Assembly (NCBI RefSeq): GCF_030063185.1
Contig: NZ_JASISP010000002.1
Coordinates: forward strand, 1 to 64,000
Direction of reading: 5' to 3'
From: Arthrobacter sp. H35-D1
Lineage (GTDB): Bacteria; Actinomycetota; Actinomycetes; Actinomycetales; Micrococcaceae
Length of the DNA: 64,000 bases
Below are positions 37,244 to 46,630 of the stretch, one piece after another (positions within the stretch are counted from its first letter, which is position 1; every line of letters starts with the position of its first letter). The notes under the pieces were generated by a model, which was given only the letters and a program-made list of their open reading frames with translations, made no database searches and was not told the origin of the DNA. The position numbers and the translations under genes were made by a program.

Positions 37244-38827
37244 CTAGTAGGCGCCCACAGGCGCAGTGACTGCTTTGAAGGTGCGCCACAGGATGACAAT
37301 GTCCCCCGTAAGCGACCAGTTCTCCACGTAGTACAAGTCCAGCCGAACCGCCTCGTCCCATGCGAGGTCGGACCGTCCGCTGACTTGCCACAAACCGGTG
37401 ATGCCGGGCTTGATGAGCAGCCGGCGGTGGGCGGTCCTTCCATAGCGAGCCACCTCGTCCGCCAGCGGCGGTCGGGGTCCCACCAGGCTCATCCGGCCTG
37501 TCAGCACATTCCAGAACTGCGGCAGCTCGTCCAAGGAAAATTTGCGCAGCCACCGCCCGCTGCGGGTAACCCGGGGGTCGTTGGCCATTTTGAAGAGCAC
37601 GCCGGCTCCCTCGTTTTGCTCGCCCAAACCGGACAGCCTGGCTTCTGCATCAACCACCATGGAACGGAACTTCACCATTTTGAACTTTCCGCCGTTGCGT
37701 CCCACCCGTTCCTGGAAGAACAAAGCCGGCCCCGGCGAGTCGAACTTGACGATCATGGCCAACAGCAGCAGCATGGGCGCCAGCACAAGCAACGCCGCGG
37801 ACGAGAGCACCATGTCCATGACGCGTTTGACCACATGCTTTCCACCCGAGTACTGCGGCAGCTCAACATGCATCAACGGCAGGCCTTCCATGGGCCTGAA
37901 GTGAACTCGAGGACCTGCAACGTTTGTCAGGCTGGAGGCGAGGACAAGCTCCGTTGACATGTCTTCCAACCGCCAGCCAAGTTCCTGAATTGCTTCAGGC
38001 CCGCCTGGCAGGGCCCCTGCCACCACCACGGCCTCGGCACAGGTCTTGTTGACCACATCTGCAATGTCGGCCAGCGAGGAAAGAACAGGGATTTCGTACC
38101 ACGGCGGCAACAATTCCATCTTGGGCTCAAGGGTGGTCAGGGCGGCCCCGGCAACCCGGTAGCCGGATGCCAAGTGGTTGCCCAGGTGCCCAATCACGTA
38201 CGCCACATCTTGCGGAGTGCCCAGGACAACAACATTTGAGAGTGCTTTTCCTGCCTCGCGTTGGCTGTTCAGCCACCGGCGCCACATCCACCGCTGCCCG
38301 AGCAGCAAGATCACGCCCGTCGGCAGCGCCACGGCAAAAAAGCCGCGGGAAACCCCAATCTGGAATACGAGCAGGACCATGGCCATGATGCCGAAGGTAC
38401 GGAGCGTTGCCTGCACCACCCGCTGGTATTCGGTGACGCCGGATCCGAAGATGCGCTTCTCCCTCGAGCGGCACCACTCCAGGTCCACATTCCACAGGAC
38501 CACGATGGCCAAACAAATCCACACGTAGCCGAGCTCGGAAACAACGGTGGCGCCTTGGCTCTCCGTGGCAACAAACCGCCACAGGTACGCCACACCAACC
38601 ACGACCGCCGAGACCAGCACATCGCAGAGCCGCAACCTGTTGGCATAGCGTGAAGACCAGCTGACCGTGCTGCCTTGGCCGGCTGTTGCAGCACTTGCAG
38701 CGCGGGCGTCCCACACGCTGTGCTTGGGGCCGATCCCCTTGTGGTTGTCATCCTGGTTGCCATTGACGTCTTCGATGTGCCTGAACGGGGGCGTGTGAAG
38801 TTGCGGATGAATCCTCAGCTCAGTCAC
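37244..38827 (-). CDS. Polyprenyl-phosphate sugar-1-phosphate transferase (EPS-initiating enzyme)
   Basis: A 527-residue WbaP/CpsE-type protein. About four to five N-terminal helices (from about 68), a central soluble CoA-binding-like domain, one helix near 345-365, then the catalytic domain: RVGRNGGKFKMVKFRSMVVDAE, LRKFSLDELPQFWNVLTGRMSLVGPRP and ITGLWQVSGRS. It moves hexose-1-phosphate from a UDP-sugar to undecaprenyl phosphate, starting repeat-unit synthesis. It is the only initiating transferase in the window and the first gene of the long minus-strand operon. The GTG start has an untranslated leader that includes the 60-nt palindrome. Confidence 0.93.
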   Translation of the reverse strand: MTELRIHPQLHTPPFRHIEDVNGNQDDNHKGIGPKHSVWDARAASAATAGQGSTVSWSSRYANRLRLCDVLVSAVVVGVAYLWRFVATESQGATVVSELGYVWICLAIVVLWNVDLEWCRSREKRIFGSGVTEYQRVVQATLRTFGIMAMVLLVFQIGVSRGFFAVALPTGVILLLGQRWMWRRWLNSQREAGKALSNVVVLGTPQDVAYVIGHLGNHLASGYRVAGAALTTLEPKMELLPPWYEIPVLSSLADIADVVNKTCAEAVVVAGALPGGPEAIQELGWRLEDMSTELVLASSLTNVAGPRVHFRPMEGLPLMHVELPQYSGGKHVVKRVMDMVLSSAALLVLAPMLLLLAMIVKFDSPGPALFFQERVGRNGGKFKMVKFRSMVVDAEARLSGLGEQNEGAGVLFKMANDPRVTRSGRWLRKFSLDELPQFWNVLTGRMSLVGPRPPLADEVARYGRTAHRRLLIKPGITGLWQVSGRSDLAWDEAVRLDLYYVENWSLTGDIVILWRTFKAVTAPVGAY

Positions 38828-38890
38828 AGTGTGTGCCCCTTCCGGGCGTCTTGCCGTTCTTTCTCACTGGATCTTGCACCGCAAGGGAAA

Positions 38891-38950
38891 GGAGCCGACG
38901 GCGGCTGGGGGAAAGCCTTGGTCTCGAAAGGCTTATCCGCCGCCGACTCC
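38891..38950. repeat. 60-nt palindromic element, copy 2, in the leader of the initiating transferase
   Basis: Same length and fold as 14827-14886 with seven differences. The outer stem pairs GGAGCCG with CGACTCC ends, the inner stem AAGCCTT with AAGGCTT. Read on the minus strand, the direction of the transferase gene, the stem ends 63 bases before the GTG and is followed by TTTCCCTT, so it could act as an attenuator-like hairpin. No known riboswitch consensus is recognised. Confidence 0.6.
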
Positions 38951-39171
38951 GAATGTGGAGTCCAACTTTTTATGGAGGACAGTGTGCCCGGTCGCTGGGA
39001 CCGAACTTGCGGTGCGGGGGTGGTTGTACCGCTGTTCCACGAGACAAAGAACTCGCCGGTGACAGGGCTGATTGCCGCTGAAGAAGTGAAAACCATCGTG
39101 AGACCTTCCGTGCTGAGACCATCGAGACCTTTGGAACAGTTCCAGTCAACGACAGGCGCAACACCAATACA

Positions 39172-39188
39172 CGAGTAATCCCTACTTG
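39172..39188. promoter_or_regulatory. Candidate LuxR operator dyad, one mismatch
   Basis: CGAGTAATCCCTACTTG keeps the CGAGT arm and 7-bp spacer; the right arm has one change (ACTTG). Sixteen bases on, AGTACTCAGTTTTG repeats the sequence found after the dyad at 14292. It lies about 345 bases upstream of the initiating transferase and just beyond the 3' end of LuxR pair 2. Confidence 0.4.
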
Positions 39189-39357
39189 AACTTCCACTCA
39201 GGCAAGTACTCAGTTTTGCCACGGGTACCTAGATGCGCGGTCCCACTACTGGGGTGAAACGGCAAAGAAGCCAATACTTGCATTATTAATGCAAGTATTG
39301 GGGTATGGCTATGCGGCTATAAAGGTGCGCCTGTCCGGCAACAAACGGTGGTACGGG

Positions 39358-42108
39358 TCAGCGGCGTTGGACCGCTTCCAGGACAGCAGCCAAATCATCC
39401 CGGCCGGAAATCCCCAGTTTTGTGTACGTCCTGTACAAATGGCCTTCAACGGTGCGCAGGGCAAGAGTGAGCTCCGCTGCAATGTCGCGGTCGCTCATGC
39501 CGCCGGCGGCAAGGCTGGCCACCTGCCGTTCTCGCTTGGTCAGCGATTCCCCGGCGTCTCCGGATCCGCCTGTCGAATCGAGGCTGGCCGCCACTTTGTC
39601 GAGGCGCCGGCGCGCCTTCAATGCATCCGCGCGGGCCCCCGTGCCGCCGAGCAGGCTGGCTGATTGCGTGAGGGCAAGCCGGGCGAAATTAAGCATTTCC
39701 GCTTCGCTCAACAGCTCTCCTGCCTTCGCCAGGGCATGGCCGTCCTGGCTCTGGACGGCCTCGGCGTACTTGGCGATGCCTGCTGCCCAAGGCCCCTCCA
39801 CGCGCGCTGCCACCTCCGCCGCACGCTCCGCGATGGCGCCCTCGCCCAGCTCCAGGGCCAAGGCCAGGGCGTTCAGCTCAAGCATGGCCGAACCGGAGCC
39901 CCTGGCAGCGTCAGCCTGGGCCAAAAGCTGCGCCAGCCCTCCGCCGTCGGGCTTCAGGACATGGTTTGCAGCGGAAAGGTAGGCAAGTTCATGAGCCACG
40001 ACCACGAACATGCCGGTGCTTTCCACATGCTCCGCCAAGAGCCGGGCGGCCAGTTCCGCCCGGCCCAGCTGCGCAGCGGCATAGGCTGCCATGGCAGTGC
40101 AAGATCCCAACAACTGCTGCGGATCACTAAGCCGCAGCGCTTGAAGTCCGGCATTCAGAGTATCCAGCGCCTCGAGCAGCTTGCCGGCACGCAGCATTGA
40201 CAAGCCCCGCACCACGCTGGCCCCGCCGCCAAAGGAAAACACCACGGGACCGTCCTCCAGGGAAAACTGCTCCATGATGCTCGTCGCCGAAGCCCAGTCG
40301 CCCGCGCAGAGCACAGCCGTCAATTGGCGCAGCAGTATGCTCTCCGGCAAGAAGAAGACATCGTTTTCTTCGCCGTGTTCAATGGCAAAGGCTTCGGCCG
40401 CCCGGCGCACGCCCTGCAAGGGAAAGCCCTGTGCCGTCAGCCGTTCGGATTCCATGGCCAACGCCATGCTCAGCGTGAGTTTTTCCGAGTCTGTGGACGC
40501 AGCCTGCTCGATGAGCAACTGCGACGTCAAGGCTGTCATTTCCGCATATTGGCCTGCACGTGAAAGTGCCAGCAGCTCAACCATCATGGCCCCGCCCTGC
40601 GAGCGCGCACGGATCGCTCCGGCATCCGCCGGATCTTTCCGGGCCAATTGCTCGCCTACTTCGCGCAGTTCCTGCGCATCGTCCCACAGCGTGGCAAGCG
40701 GCATGCCCAGTGCGGATCTGGTGGAGGCGCGCAACAAGCTGCCAAAAAGCATGTCGTCAATGTTGCCTTTTTTTTCCTGCAGTCCTTCCAAAAGCGTGAA
40801 TGCCGCCTGGTAGTCGCCCTCGTTGTATTTGGCCCGGGCCTTGACCATGGCGGCCCGGAGCTTGAACTCGCCATCGCCAACGTGGTTGGCCAATTCGATT
40901 GCGGTGGCGGACTGGAACATTTTGCTGGCCAGAACGGCTGCCCTCAACATGGTGCGGTCGTCCACCTCGGCACCCACCTCCACAGCCCACAGGACTCTGC
41001 GCAGCAGCGATTCCCTGCTGCCTGGTGCATTCTTCAGCTCTCCGACGAGCTGCTCGTGGAGATGACGGCTTTGCGTTACCGGAACCAACTCTCGGATGAC
41101 TTTGCCATAGATGGGGTTGGCGAGCGTCAGGAACCCGGATTCCGGTGGCTGGTAGTTGACAAGCCTCCAGTCGAGCAGTTCCTTGAACACCTCCTCCGGG
41201 ATCAGCGCGCGAAATGAAGTGGCGTCCAGCGGTTCCGAGAGCGCCACGAGGTTCAGTGCCTGTTGCCCCTCCGGTGACAGCCCTCGCAATACTGCCCTGA
41301 CGGCATCCTCCAGGCCATGGCTGTGAACTTTCAACTCGAGCTGGCCGACCCACATTTCACCACGTTTTGACAGTTGCCCCTGTGCCACGGCCTCGGTGAC
41401 AAGCAGGTACAGAAACAGGGGGTTTCCGGCCGCCGTGGACCAGTAGTGCCAGCTGCTGGCTGGGAGGACCGGGCCATCCAGCATGTCCTGGCAAAAAGCA
41501 TGTCCTTGTTCCTGGTTCAGCGGCCGTAGAACTATATTCTCCGCCACTCCGGCCGCCCACAATTTGGGCAACGGTGCAGGCAGTTCGTTTCGGCTGGAGT
41601 GGGACACCACCACATTGATTGTTCCTGCCATGGCCAGGACAACAAGCACCTCGGCTGTTCCCTCGTCAATGGCATGTGCGTCGTCAACCACAACCAGCGG
41701 CAAGTCCCCGTACTCGGACACCCCTTCCTCGGGGCCGTCCTTCAGATTGGCCTTGAGCCTTTCAATCTCCGCCAGCAGCTCCCGCAGCACCCCCAGCCTG
41801 AAACCTTCGGCCGGGGCGTCCAACCCGGTGAGATACGGTGCCAGCACCCCATAAGGAATTTTGGCCAGCGACTGTGAACCGTGGACTGACAGCACGGGGA
41901 CGTGTTCCCTGGCAGTTTCCACCAATTTCCGCAAAATAGTGGAGGCGCCGAGACCGCTGTCGGAGGTGAGAAACACGGCTCGGCAATCCTCGGCTCGAAT
42001 GGCTGTGAGAATGTCTGCCAGCTCCGCCTTGCGGCAAAACGGCCGTTTCAAACTCTTGCCAGCCGCTGCCGTTCCTTCCGCGACTCCCGCGTTCAAAGAT
42101 TTACCCAC
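39358..42108 (-). CDS. Giant LuxR-family regulator with degenerate P-loop, second of pair 2
   Basis: A 916-residue paralogue of the other three regulators. The P-loop reads SDSGLGAST: the Lys that contacts ATP phosphates in GxxxxGK(S/T) is Ala, while the Walker B-like VVVDDAHAIDE is kept. ATP binding may be lost or use another residue. A long helical middle follows and the C-terminus is an intact LuxR helix-turn-helix (LTKRERQVASLAAGGMSDRDIAAELTLALRTVEGHLYRTYTKLGI). The GTG start overlaps the previous stop by 16 bases, so it is coupled to the intact partner and may form mixed oligomers with it. Confidence 0.88.
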   Translation of the reverse strand: MGKSLNAGVAEGTAAAGKSLKRPFCRKAELADILTAIRAEDCRAVFLTSDSGLGASTILRKLVETAREHVPVLSVHGSQSLAKIPYGVLAPYLTGLDAPAEGFRLGVLRELLAEIERLKANLKDGPEEGVSEYGDLPLVVVDDAHAIDEGTAEVLVVLAMAGTINVVVSHSSRNELPAPLPKLWAAGVAENIVLRPLNQEQGHAFCQDMLDGPVLPASSWHYWSTAAGNPLFLYLLVTEAVAQGQLSKRGEMWVGQLELKVHSHGLEDAVRAVLRGLSPEGQQALNLVALSEPLDATSFRALIPEEVFKELLDWRLVNYQPPESGFLTLANPIYGKVIRELVPVTQSRHLHEQLVGELKNAPGSRESLLRRVLWAVEVGAEVDDRTMLRAAVLASKMFQSATAIELANHVGDGEFKLRAAMVKARAKYNEGDYQAAFTLLEGLQEKKGNIDDMLFGSLLRASTRSALGMPLATLWDDAQELREVGEQLARKDPADAGAIRARSQGGAMMVELLALSRAGQYAEMTALTSQLLIEQAASTDSEKLTLSMALAMESERLTAQGFPLQGVRRAAEAFAIEHGEENDVFFLPESILLRQLTAVLCAGDWASATSIMEQFSLEDGPVVFSFGGGASVVRGLSMLRAGKLLEALDTLNAGLQALRLSDPQQLLGSCTAMAAYAAAQLGRAELAARLLAEHVESTGMFVVVAHELAYLSAANHVLKPDGGGLAQLLAQADAARGSGSAMLELNALALALELGEGAIAERAAEVAARVEGPWAAGIAKYAEAVQSQDGHALAKAGELLSEAEMLNFARLALTQSASLLGGTGARADALKARRRLDKVAASLDSTGGSGDAGESLTKRERQVASLAAGGMSDRDIAAELTLALRTVEGHLYRTYTKLGISGRDDLAAVLEAVQRR

Positions 42109-44807
42109 TTTTCAAGTTCAGCGCGCGAGGTGATGCCCAGTTTTGCGAATACTTGATACAGATGCCCTTCCACTGTACGCACGGAAACACCAATTTTGCT
42201 GGCAATCTCCCGGTTGGCCATGCCCCGAATCGCCAACCGGGCCACCTGCAACTCCCTGGGCGTCAACGCCACCACGACACTCTCAGCCAGCTCACTGTGC
42301 TCCGGAGTCCCTGTCTGGAGCCTGCTCTTGGCTTCTCGAACCACACGCTTCTCGCCTGCAGCCTTGGCAAGTCTTAGCGCTCGTTCGTTGGCGTGCTGCT
42401 GAATGGCAGGCAACTCCAAGGCGCTCGCCGCATCAGCTGCCTCGAGTGCAAACTTTGCTGCTTTTTCGTTGTGCGCCCGCGCCAAGAGGATGCCGATACC
42501 AGCCAAGGGGCCCTGGCAACGTCGGGACGCCTCTTCCAGGAATTCATACTGCTGCTCGGACCCTGCCATGATCGCTCCCAGCAGGCCTGTCGATGCCGGT
42601 GTGGGCCGGCCCTTGCACCAATCTTCCTTGGCGGTGGACACCAGCAACTGCGGAGCGGCCGGATCCCCCAAGGCGTGCCGGGCCAGTGCTTGAAAATAGT
42701 CGGACAGGGTTCGGTTGATCCATGCCGTATGCAGTGTGGCAGCGTCTGCCAATGCCAGGTATTTCTGGGCTTGCTCGGGCTCATCCAGCTTGGCGTACAC
42801 ACAGGCCAGGGCCGAGTACACCAGCACCAGGCTCTTGTAGGTGTCCCTGACCTCCAACTGGGCTGCAGCAGTGAGCAGCACGTCGGCGGACTGCATGCGC
42901 CTGCCGGCAAATGCGTACACCACCCCCAGAGCCAGTTCCATGGCTCCACCGCGGTAGTGCAGGGCGTCATTGGAATATTCAATGGCCTGCCGCAACACCG
43001 CCTCACAGCTGCGCCATTGCCCGCTCCATGTCAACGCAAAAATTCGCCCATAAAGATGCCAGTCATTCATGCGCAAAACAACATTGTGCGCGGTGCTCTC
43101 AGCGTCGATTGCCCGGGAGAGTTCCACCGCGTCCATTTCACGGCCCGTTGCTGCCCATGCCATGGTCAGCATGCAGGCACAGTTGAGCCGGTACTCGCGA
43201 TCTCCGGACTCCCTGCTGGCAGCCTCAAGGTCATCCAATACCGGAGAGAATTCGCCCCTGTGGACATGCACTTCAAAACGGGCCAGATTGAGGAACTTTT
43301 CAGCGGCCTTCTGCTCCCCTGCCGGCGCTTCCTGCTTGCGAACTTCAGCGTCTGCCAAAACCTCGGCAATCCTGTCTGCACGCTGCGGGACCCATAAAAG
43401 GGCAACGGCCAAGTCCAGCGTCCACGAGGCGTAGTCCGCCGCCGAGAGTTTCCCCAGCACGGCTGGTTCAATTTCTTCAAGAACCTCTGCCGCCTTGACA
43501 TAGTTTGCCATGACGTAATGGGCCCGACTACGTTTTTGCACCGCCTGCACCGCAAGGTGGTGCCCGGCTGGAACATGGGCGCTGTAGGCAATGGCCAGCT
43601 GCGGATCAAAATAGTGCAGGGCGGCCTGGGCCGCAGCAAGTGCCATGGTCGGCTGCATGACCATGCCCGCACCATGAATCCAGGCGGCAAATGTCAGCCG
43701 TTCCTGCATGTTCATGGCCTCGGTGTCGAGGGTAAGCACACTGCTCAGCTCTACGAAGTAGGCGGCCTTCTGCGCAGTGGTGAGCTGATTGCGCACAATC
43801 TCACCAATGTACGGTTCAGCGAAAGCCACCGTCCTGTGGCGGTCTGTTGCGACGGTCAAAAAGCCGCGTTCTTCCATGCAGCTGAGTGAATCCACACCAA
43901 GCGCCTCTATGGCCAGGGCCAGCGGGACGGTGTTTACAAGGGAAAATTTCTCCACACTTCGGCGCACTGCTTCCGATTCGCGCGCCAGGCGGGCCTCAAC
44001 CAGTTCAAGCAAAATGTCATCCGAAACCTTGTCAAGGCGGCCGAAAGGCACCCAAATGCCGTCATAGCTCCGCAGCAAGCCACTGTCCCTGTATTCATGC
44101 ACCAAAGCTTGCAAGACCAACGGGTTTCCAGCGCTGGCGGCATGGAGCGAGGCGACCACCGATTCGGCAACGGGACCGCCCAAGGCCTTGACGAGCAAGG
44201 TGCGCACTTCCGCCCTGGAGAATGGCCCGATGCGGTGTTGCGCCATGAGCCCGTCCTTGACCATCCAGACCAGGTCTTCGGGAAAGTCCACTGCGCTGCG
44301 GGCCACCACGAGCAGCTTTGCCTTCCTGCCGAGTACAAGGTGCATCAAGACACCCATGCTCAACGTGTCGATGCCAGGGAGCTCGTCAAGGACCACCACA
44401 ATGGGCCGGCCGCGGGCCTCGCGGAGGATCTGTTCCACCAAGCCGGCAAGAACCGCTGCAGGGCTGTCTGTTTGCTGGGCGTTCAGCTTGGCCAGGTAAA
44501 CGGAAAAAATTGCATAGGGAACTTCGGTGGGGACACCCGAGCCAAAAAGCCGCACAACATGGCTCGCCTCCCCCAAACGCCTGACTACACTGCGCGCCAG
44601 CGTGGTTTTCCCCACGCCTCTGGGGCCCAAGATGACTGAACCGTGCAATTGCGCTGAGAGGAGAGAGGCCAATACCGTGTCGATGTCCTCTTGCCGCACC
44701 AGCGATGACCAGCGACGTCGTTCGGCAGCACCCAAGGCACGCCGTTGGGGTCCGGTGTCCCCCCGCGTGGCCTGGTGGGACCCTGCGGCTCCCGAAACAT
44801 ATGTCAT
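42093..44807 (-). CDS. Giant LuxR-family regulator with AAA/NTPase domain, first of pair 2
   Basis: A 904-residue regulator with an intact P-loop (GPRGVGKTTLA near 60), VVVLDELPGID as Walker B region, a long helical middle and a C-terminal LuxR helix-turn-helix (LTPRELQVARLAIRGMANREIASKIGVSVRTVEGHLYQVFAKLGI). The pair with the gene at 39358 mirrors the pair at 8704-14078, which suggests duplication of a two-gene unit. The ATG at 44807 lies about 66 bases after a predicted transcription start. The ligand is unknown. Confidence 0.9.
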   Translation of the reverse strand: MTYVSGAAGSHQATRGDTGPQRRALGAAERRRWSSLVRQEDIDTVLASLLSAQLHGSVILGPRGVGKTTLARSVVRRLGEASHVVRLFGSGVPTEVPYAIFSVYLAKLNAQQTDSPAAVLAGLVEQILREARGRPIVVVLDELPGIDTLSMGVLMHLVLGRKAKLLVVARSAVDFPEDLVWMVKDGLMAQHRIGPFSRAEVRTLLVKALGGPVAESVVASLHAASAGNPLVLQALVHEYRDSGLLRSYDGIWVPFGRLDKVSDDILLELVEARLARESEAVRRSVEKFSLVNTVPLALAIEALGVDSLSCMEERGFLTVATDRHRTVAFAEPYIGEIVRNQLTTAQKAAYFVELSSVLTLDTEAMNMQERLTFAAWIHGAGMVMQPTMALAAAQAALHYFDPQLAIAYSAHVPAGHHLAVQAVQKRSRAHYVMANYVKAAEVLEEIEPAVLGKLSAADYASWTLDLAVALLWVPQRADRIAEVLADAEVRKQEAPAGEQKAAEKFLNLARFEVHVHRGEFSPVLDDLEAASRESGDREYRLNCACMLTMAWAATGREMDAVELSRAIDAESTAHNVVLRMNDWHLYGRIFALTWSGQWRSCEAVLRQAIEYSNDALHYRGGAMELALGVVYAFAGRRMQSADVLLTAAAQLEVRDTYKSLVLVYSALACVYAKLDEPEQAQKYLALADAATLHTAWINRTLSDYFQALARHALGDPAAPQLLVSTAKEDWCKGRPTPASTGLLGAIMAGSEQQYEFLEEASRRCQGPLAGIGILLARAHNEKAAKFALEAADAASALELPAIQQHANERALRLAKAAGEKRVVREAKSRLQTGTPEHSELAESVVVALTPRELQVARLAIRGMANREIASKIGVSVRTVEGHLYQVFAKLGITSRAELEKWVNL

Positions 44808-45145
44808 ATTCGACCTTCCCCTGGGTCACGTAGCCCCCACGCAGACTGCTTTCGATCCGCACGGCCGAGACTTAGGGCGATTCTAACAGCGATTGTGAAC
44901 TGGGTCTCACGAGTGGCAGGCCGCAAGCACCGCAATTCGCGCACCGAGGGCGGGACATCCCAAGAATTTGGCATCTCACACAAGCCGCCGACTGACTGCG
45001 CCGGCCCGCCTTGCATGTTTGTTGCCCGGGGCTTTGTTTGGACCAGGTCGAGGGGCGCGACACACCCCTTTTCTGCAGGGAACGGGACGATACACTGGCC
45101 CTGAACTTCACTGGGCAGGTTGAGCTGGAATTTTAGGGGGCAGCA
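44808..45145. other. 338-bp divergent intergenic region between LuxR pair 2 and ugd
   Basis: No gene is supported. It carries a probable promoter for the regulators (44880-44909) and must contain one for ugd, for which I see no clear hexamers. AGGGGG five bases before 45146 is a good ribosome site for ugd. Confidence 0.5.
44880..44909 (-). promoter_or_regulatory. Predicted promoter of LuxR pair 2
   Basis: On the minus strand TGAGAC (44909-44904) and TAGAAT (44885-44880) are separated by 18 bases, a plausible -35/-10 pair with a good -10 and a weaker -35. A CGAGT half-site at 44910-44914 directly abuts the -35, where an activator would sit. Confidence 0.4.
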
Positions 45146-46453
45146 ATGCGCATTTCGGTCATTGGTTGTGGATATCTTGGCGCCGTCCATGCTGCGTGCA
45201 TGGCGGATTTGGGGCACCAAGTAGTGGGAATAGACATCGATGCTGCCAAAATTTCCGCCCTCAGTGACGGGCACGCACCGTTTTACGAACCGGACATGCC
45301 GGAAATGTTGGCCAAGGGACTGGACTCCGGGAGGCTGAAGTTCACCACCGATGTCTCCGCTGCCGCTGACTGCCAGGTGCATTTTCTTGCCGTGGGAACA
45401 CCGCAGCGCAAGAACGAGAATGCGGCCGACCTGCACTTTGTCGACAGCGCCGTGGACAGCCTGATCCCCCACCTTCGGCCCGGCTCGGTGGTGGTGGGAA
45501 AATCAACTGTGCCAGTGGGCACGGCAGCAAGGCTCACCGAACGCATCCACGCGGATTCCCCCGAAACCGTCTTGATCTGGAATCCGGAATTTCTGCGCGA
45601 AGGCTACGCCGTGGCGGACACCCTGGCACCGGACCGGCTTGTCTACGGCCTGCAAGCCGGGACCGAAGACTCAGCCCTTGTCCTTGATGAACTCTATTCC
45701 GCGGCGCTGGGCACCGGCACGCCGAGAATCATCACCGACTTTGCCACGGCCGAGCTCGTCAAGGTGGCCGCCAATGCCTTCCTGGCCACAAAGATCTCCT
45801 TCATCAACGCCATGGCGGAAGTCTGCGAGGTGGCCGGGGCCGACGTCGTCCAGCTGGCCGACGCAATAGGGCACGACAGCAGGATTGGCCGGCGCTTCCT
45901 CAATGCCGGGCTCGGCTTTGGCGGAGGCTGCCTGCCCAAGGACATCCGCGCGTTCATGGCCCGCGCAGGTGAGCTGGGGGCAGACCAGGCCCTGACGTTC
46001 CTGCGGGAAGTCGACTCCATCAATATGCGGCGGCGTTCGCGCACCATCGACTTGGCTAGGGAAGTCTGTGGAGGAAGCCTGCTGGGCAAGAGGATCGCGG
46101 TCCTCGGGCTTGCCTTCAAGCCAAATTCCGACGACGTCAGGGACTCGCCGGCACTGAGCGTTGCGGCACAATTGCAGCTTCAGGGGGCCTCTGTAGTCGC
46201 GACGGATCCCAAGGCTGTGGCCAATTCGGCAAAACGCTTCCCGGAGTTGGTATTTGCAGACTCCTTGGAAGAGGCCGTCAAAGGCGCGGACCTAATCATG
46301 CTGCTGACCGAATGGCAGGAGTACGTCGACGTGGCCCCCCATGAGCTGGCCGCTTTGGTGTCCTCCCCCGTCATTGTGGATGGACGCAACTGTCTGGATC
46401 CTGACAAATGGCGCGCGGCAGGCTGGACATACCGGGCCCTCGGACGCCCGTGA
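45146..46453 (+). CDS. ugd: UDP-glucose 6-dehydrogenase
   Basis: A 435-residue cytoplasmic enzyme oxidising UDP-glucose to UDP-glucuronate with two NAD+. The N-terminus MRISVIGCGYLGAVHAACMADLGH is the Rossmann fold, WNPEFLREG the family block, and the catalytic Cys is in FGGGCLPKD, the signature of UDP-glucose rather than UDP-HexNAc dehydrogenases. Length is normal. AGGGGG stands five bases before the ATG. UDP-glucuronate would be an acidic building block for the polymers made here. It is divergent from LuxR pair 2, hence possibly under its control. Confidence 0.94.
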   Translation: MRISVIGCGYLGAVHAACMADLGHQVVGIDIDAAKISALSDGHAPFYEPDMPEMLAKGLDSGRLKFTTDVSAAADCQVHFLAVGTPQRKNENAADLHFVDSAVDSLIPHLRPGSVVVGKSTVPVGTAARLTERIHADSPETVLIWNPEFLREGYAVADTLAPDRLVYGLQAGTEDSALVLDELYSAALGTGTPRIITDFATAELVKVAANAFLATKISFINAMAEVCEVAGADVVQLADAIGHDSRIGRRFLNAGLGFGGGCLPKDIRAFMARAGELGADQALTFLREVDSINMRRRSRTIDLAREVCGGSLLGKRIAVLGLAFKPNSDDVRDSPALSVAAQLQLQGASVVATDPKAVANSAKRFPELVFADSLEEAVKGADLIMLLTEWQEYVDVAPHELAALVSSPVIVDGRNCLDPDKWRAAGWTYRALGRP

Positions 46454-46630
46454 GCCTTGGCGATCCGGCGCCCGTGAGATGTGACACTTTGTGACAAGCA
46501 TGTTTACCGGAACTACGGGCCCTATACCCGAAAAAGTCAAAAATTAATAGCACCGAGTTTGTGTTTGCGATAACAATCGGGTTACGGTCGTTCACGTTGC
46601 CATTTTTCCAGCGTTAAGGACCCACACTTT

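Larger units (their letters stand above)
38828..39357. other. Intergenic region upstream of the initiating transferase
   Basis: About 530 bases with no supported gene; the minus-strand frame across it has no recognisable product and runs through the palindrome. It contains palindrome copy 2 (38891-38950), a short ACTCC/GGAGT hairpin at 38946-38961 followed by a T-run on the plus strand, the dyad at 39172 and AGTACTCAGTTTTG at 39205-39218. It also lies downstream of LuxR pair 2, so terminator and promoter functions may overlap. Confidence 0.5.

Noticed and set aside
38946-38970. ACTCC/GGAGT hairpin with T-run as a plus-strand terminator
   Set aside because: The stem is only five base pairs and no plus-strand gene precedes it; noted as part of the intergenic region only.
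38824-39222. Minus-strand frame of about 130 codons upstream of the initiating transferase
   Set aside because: It overlaps the transferase start, runs through the palindromic element, and has no homology or ribosome site that I can see.
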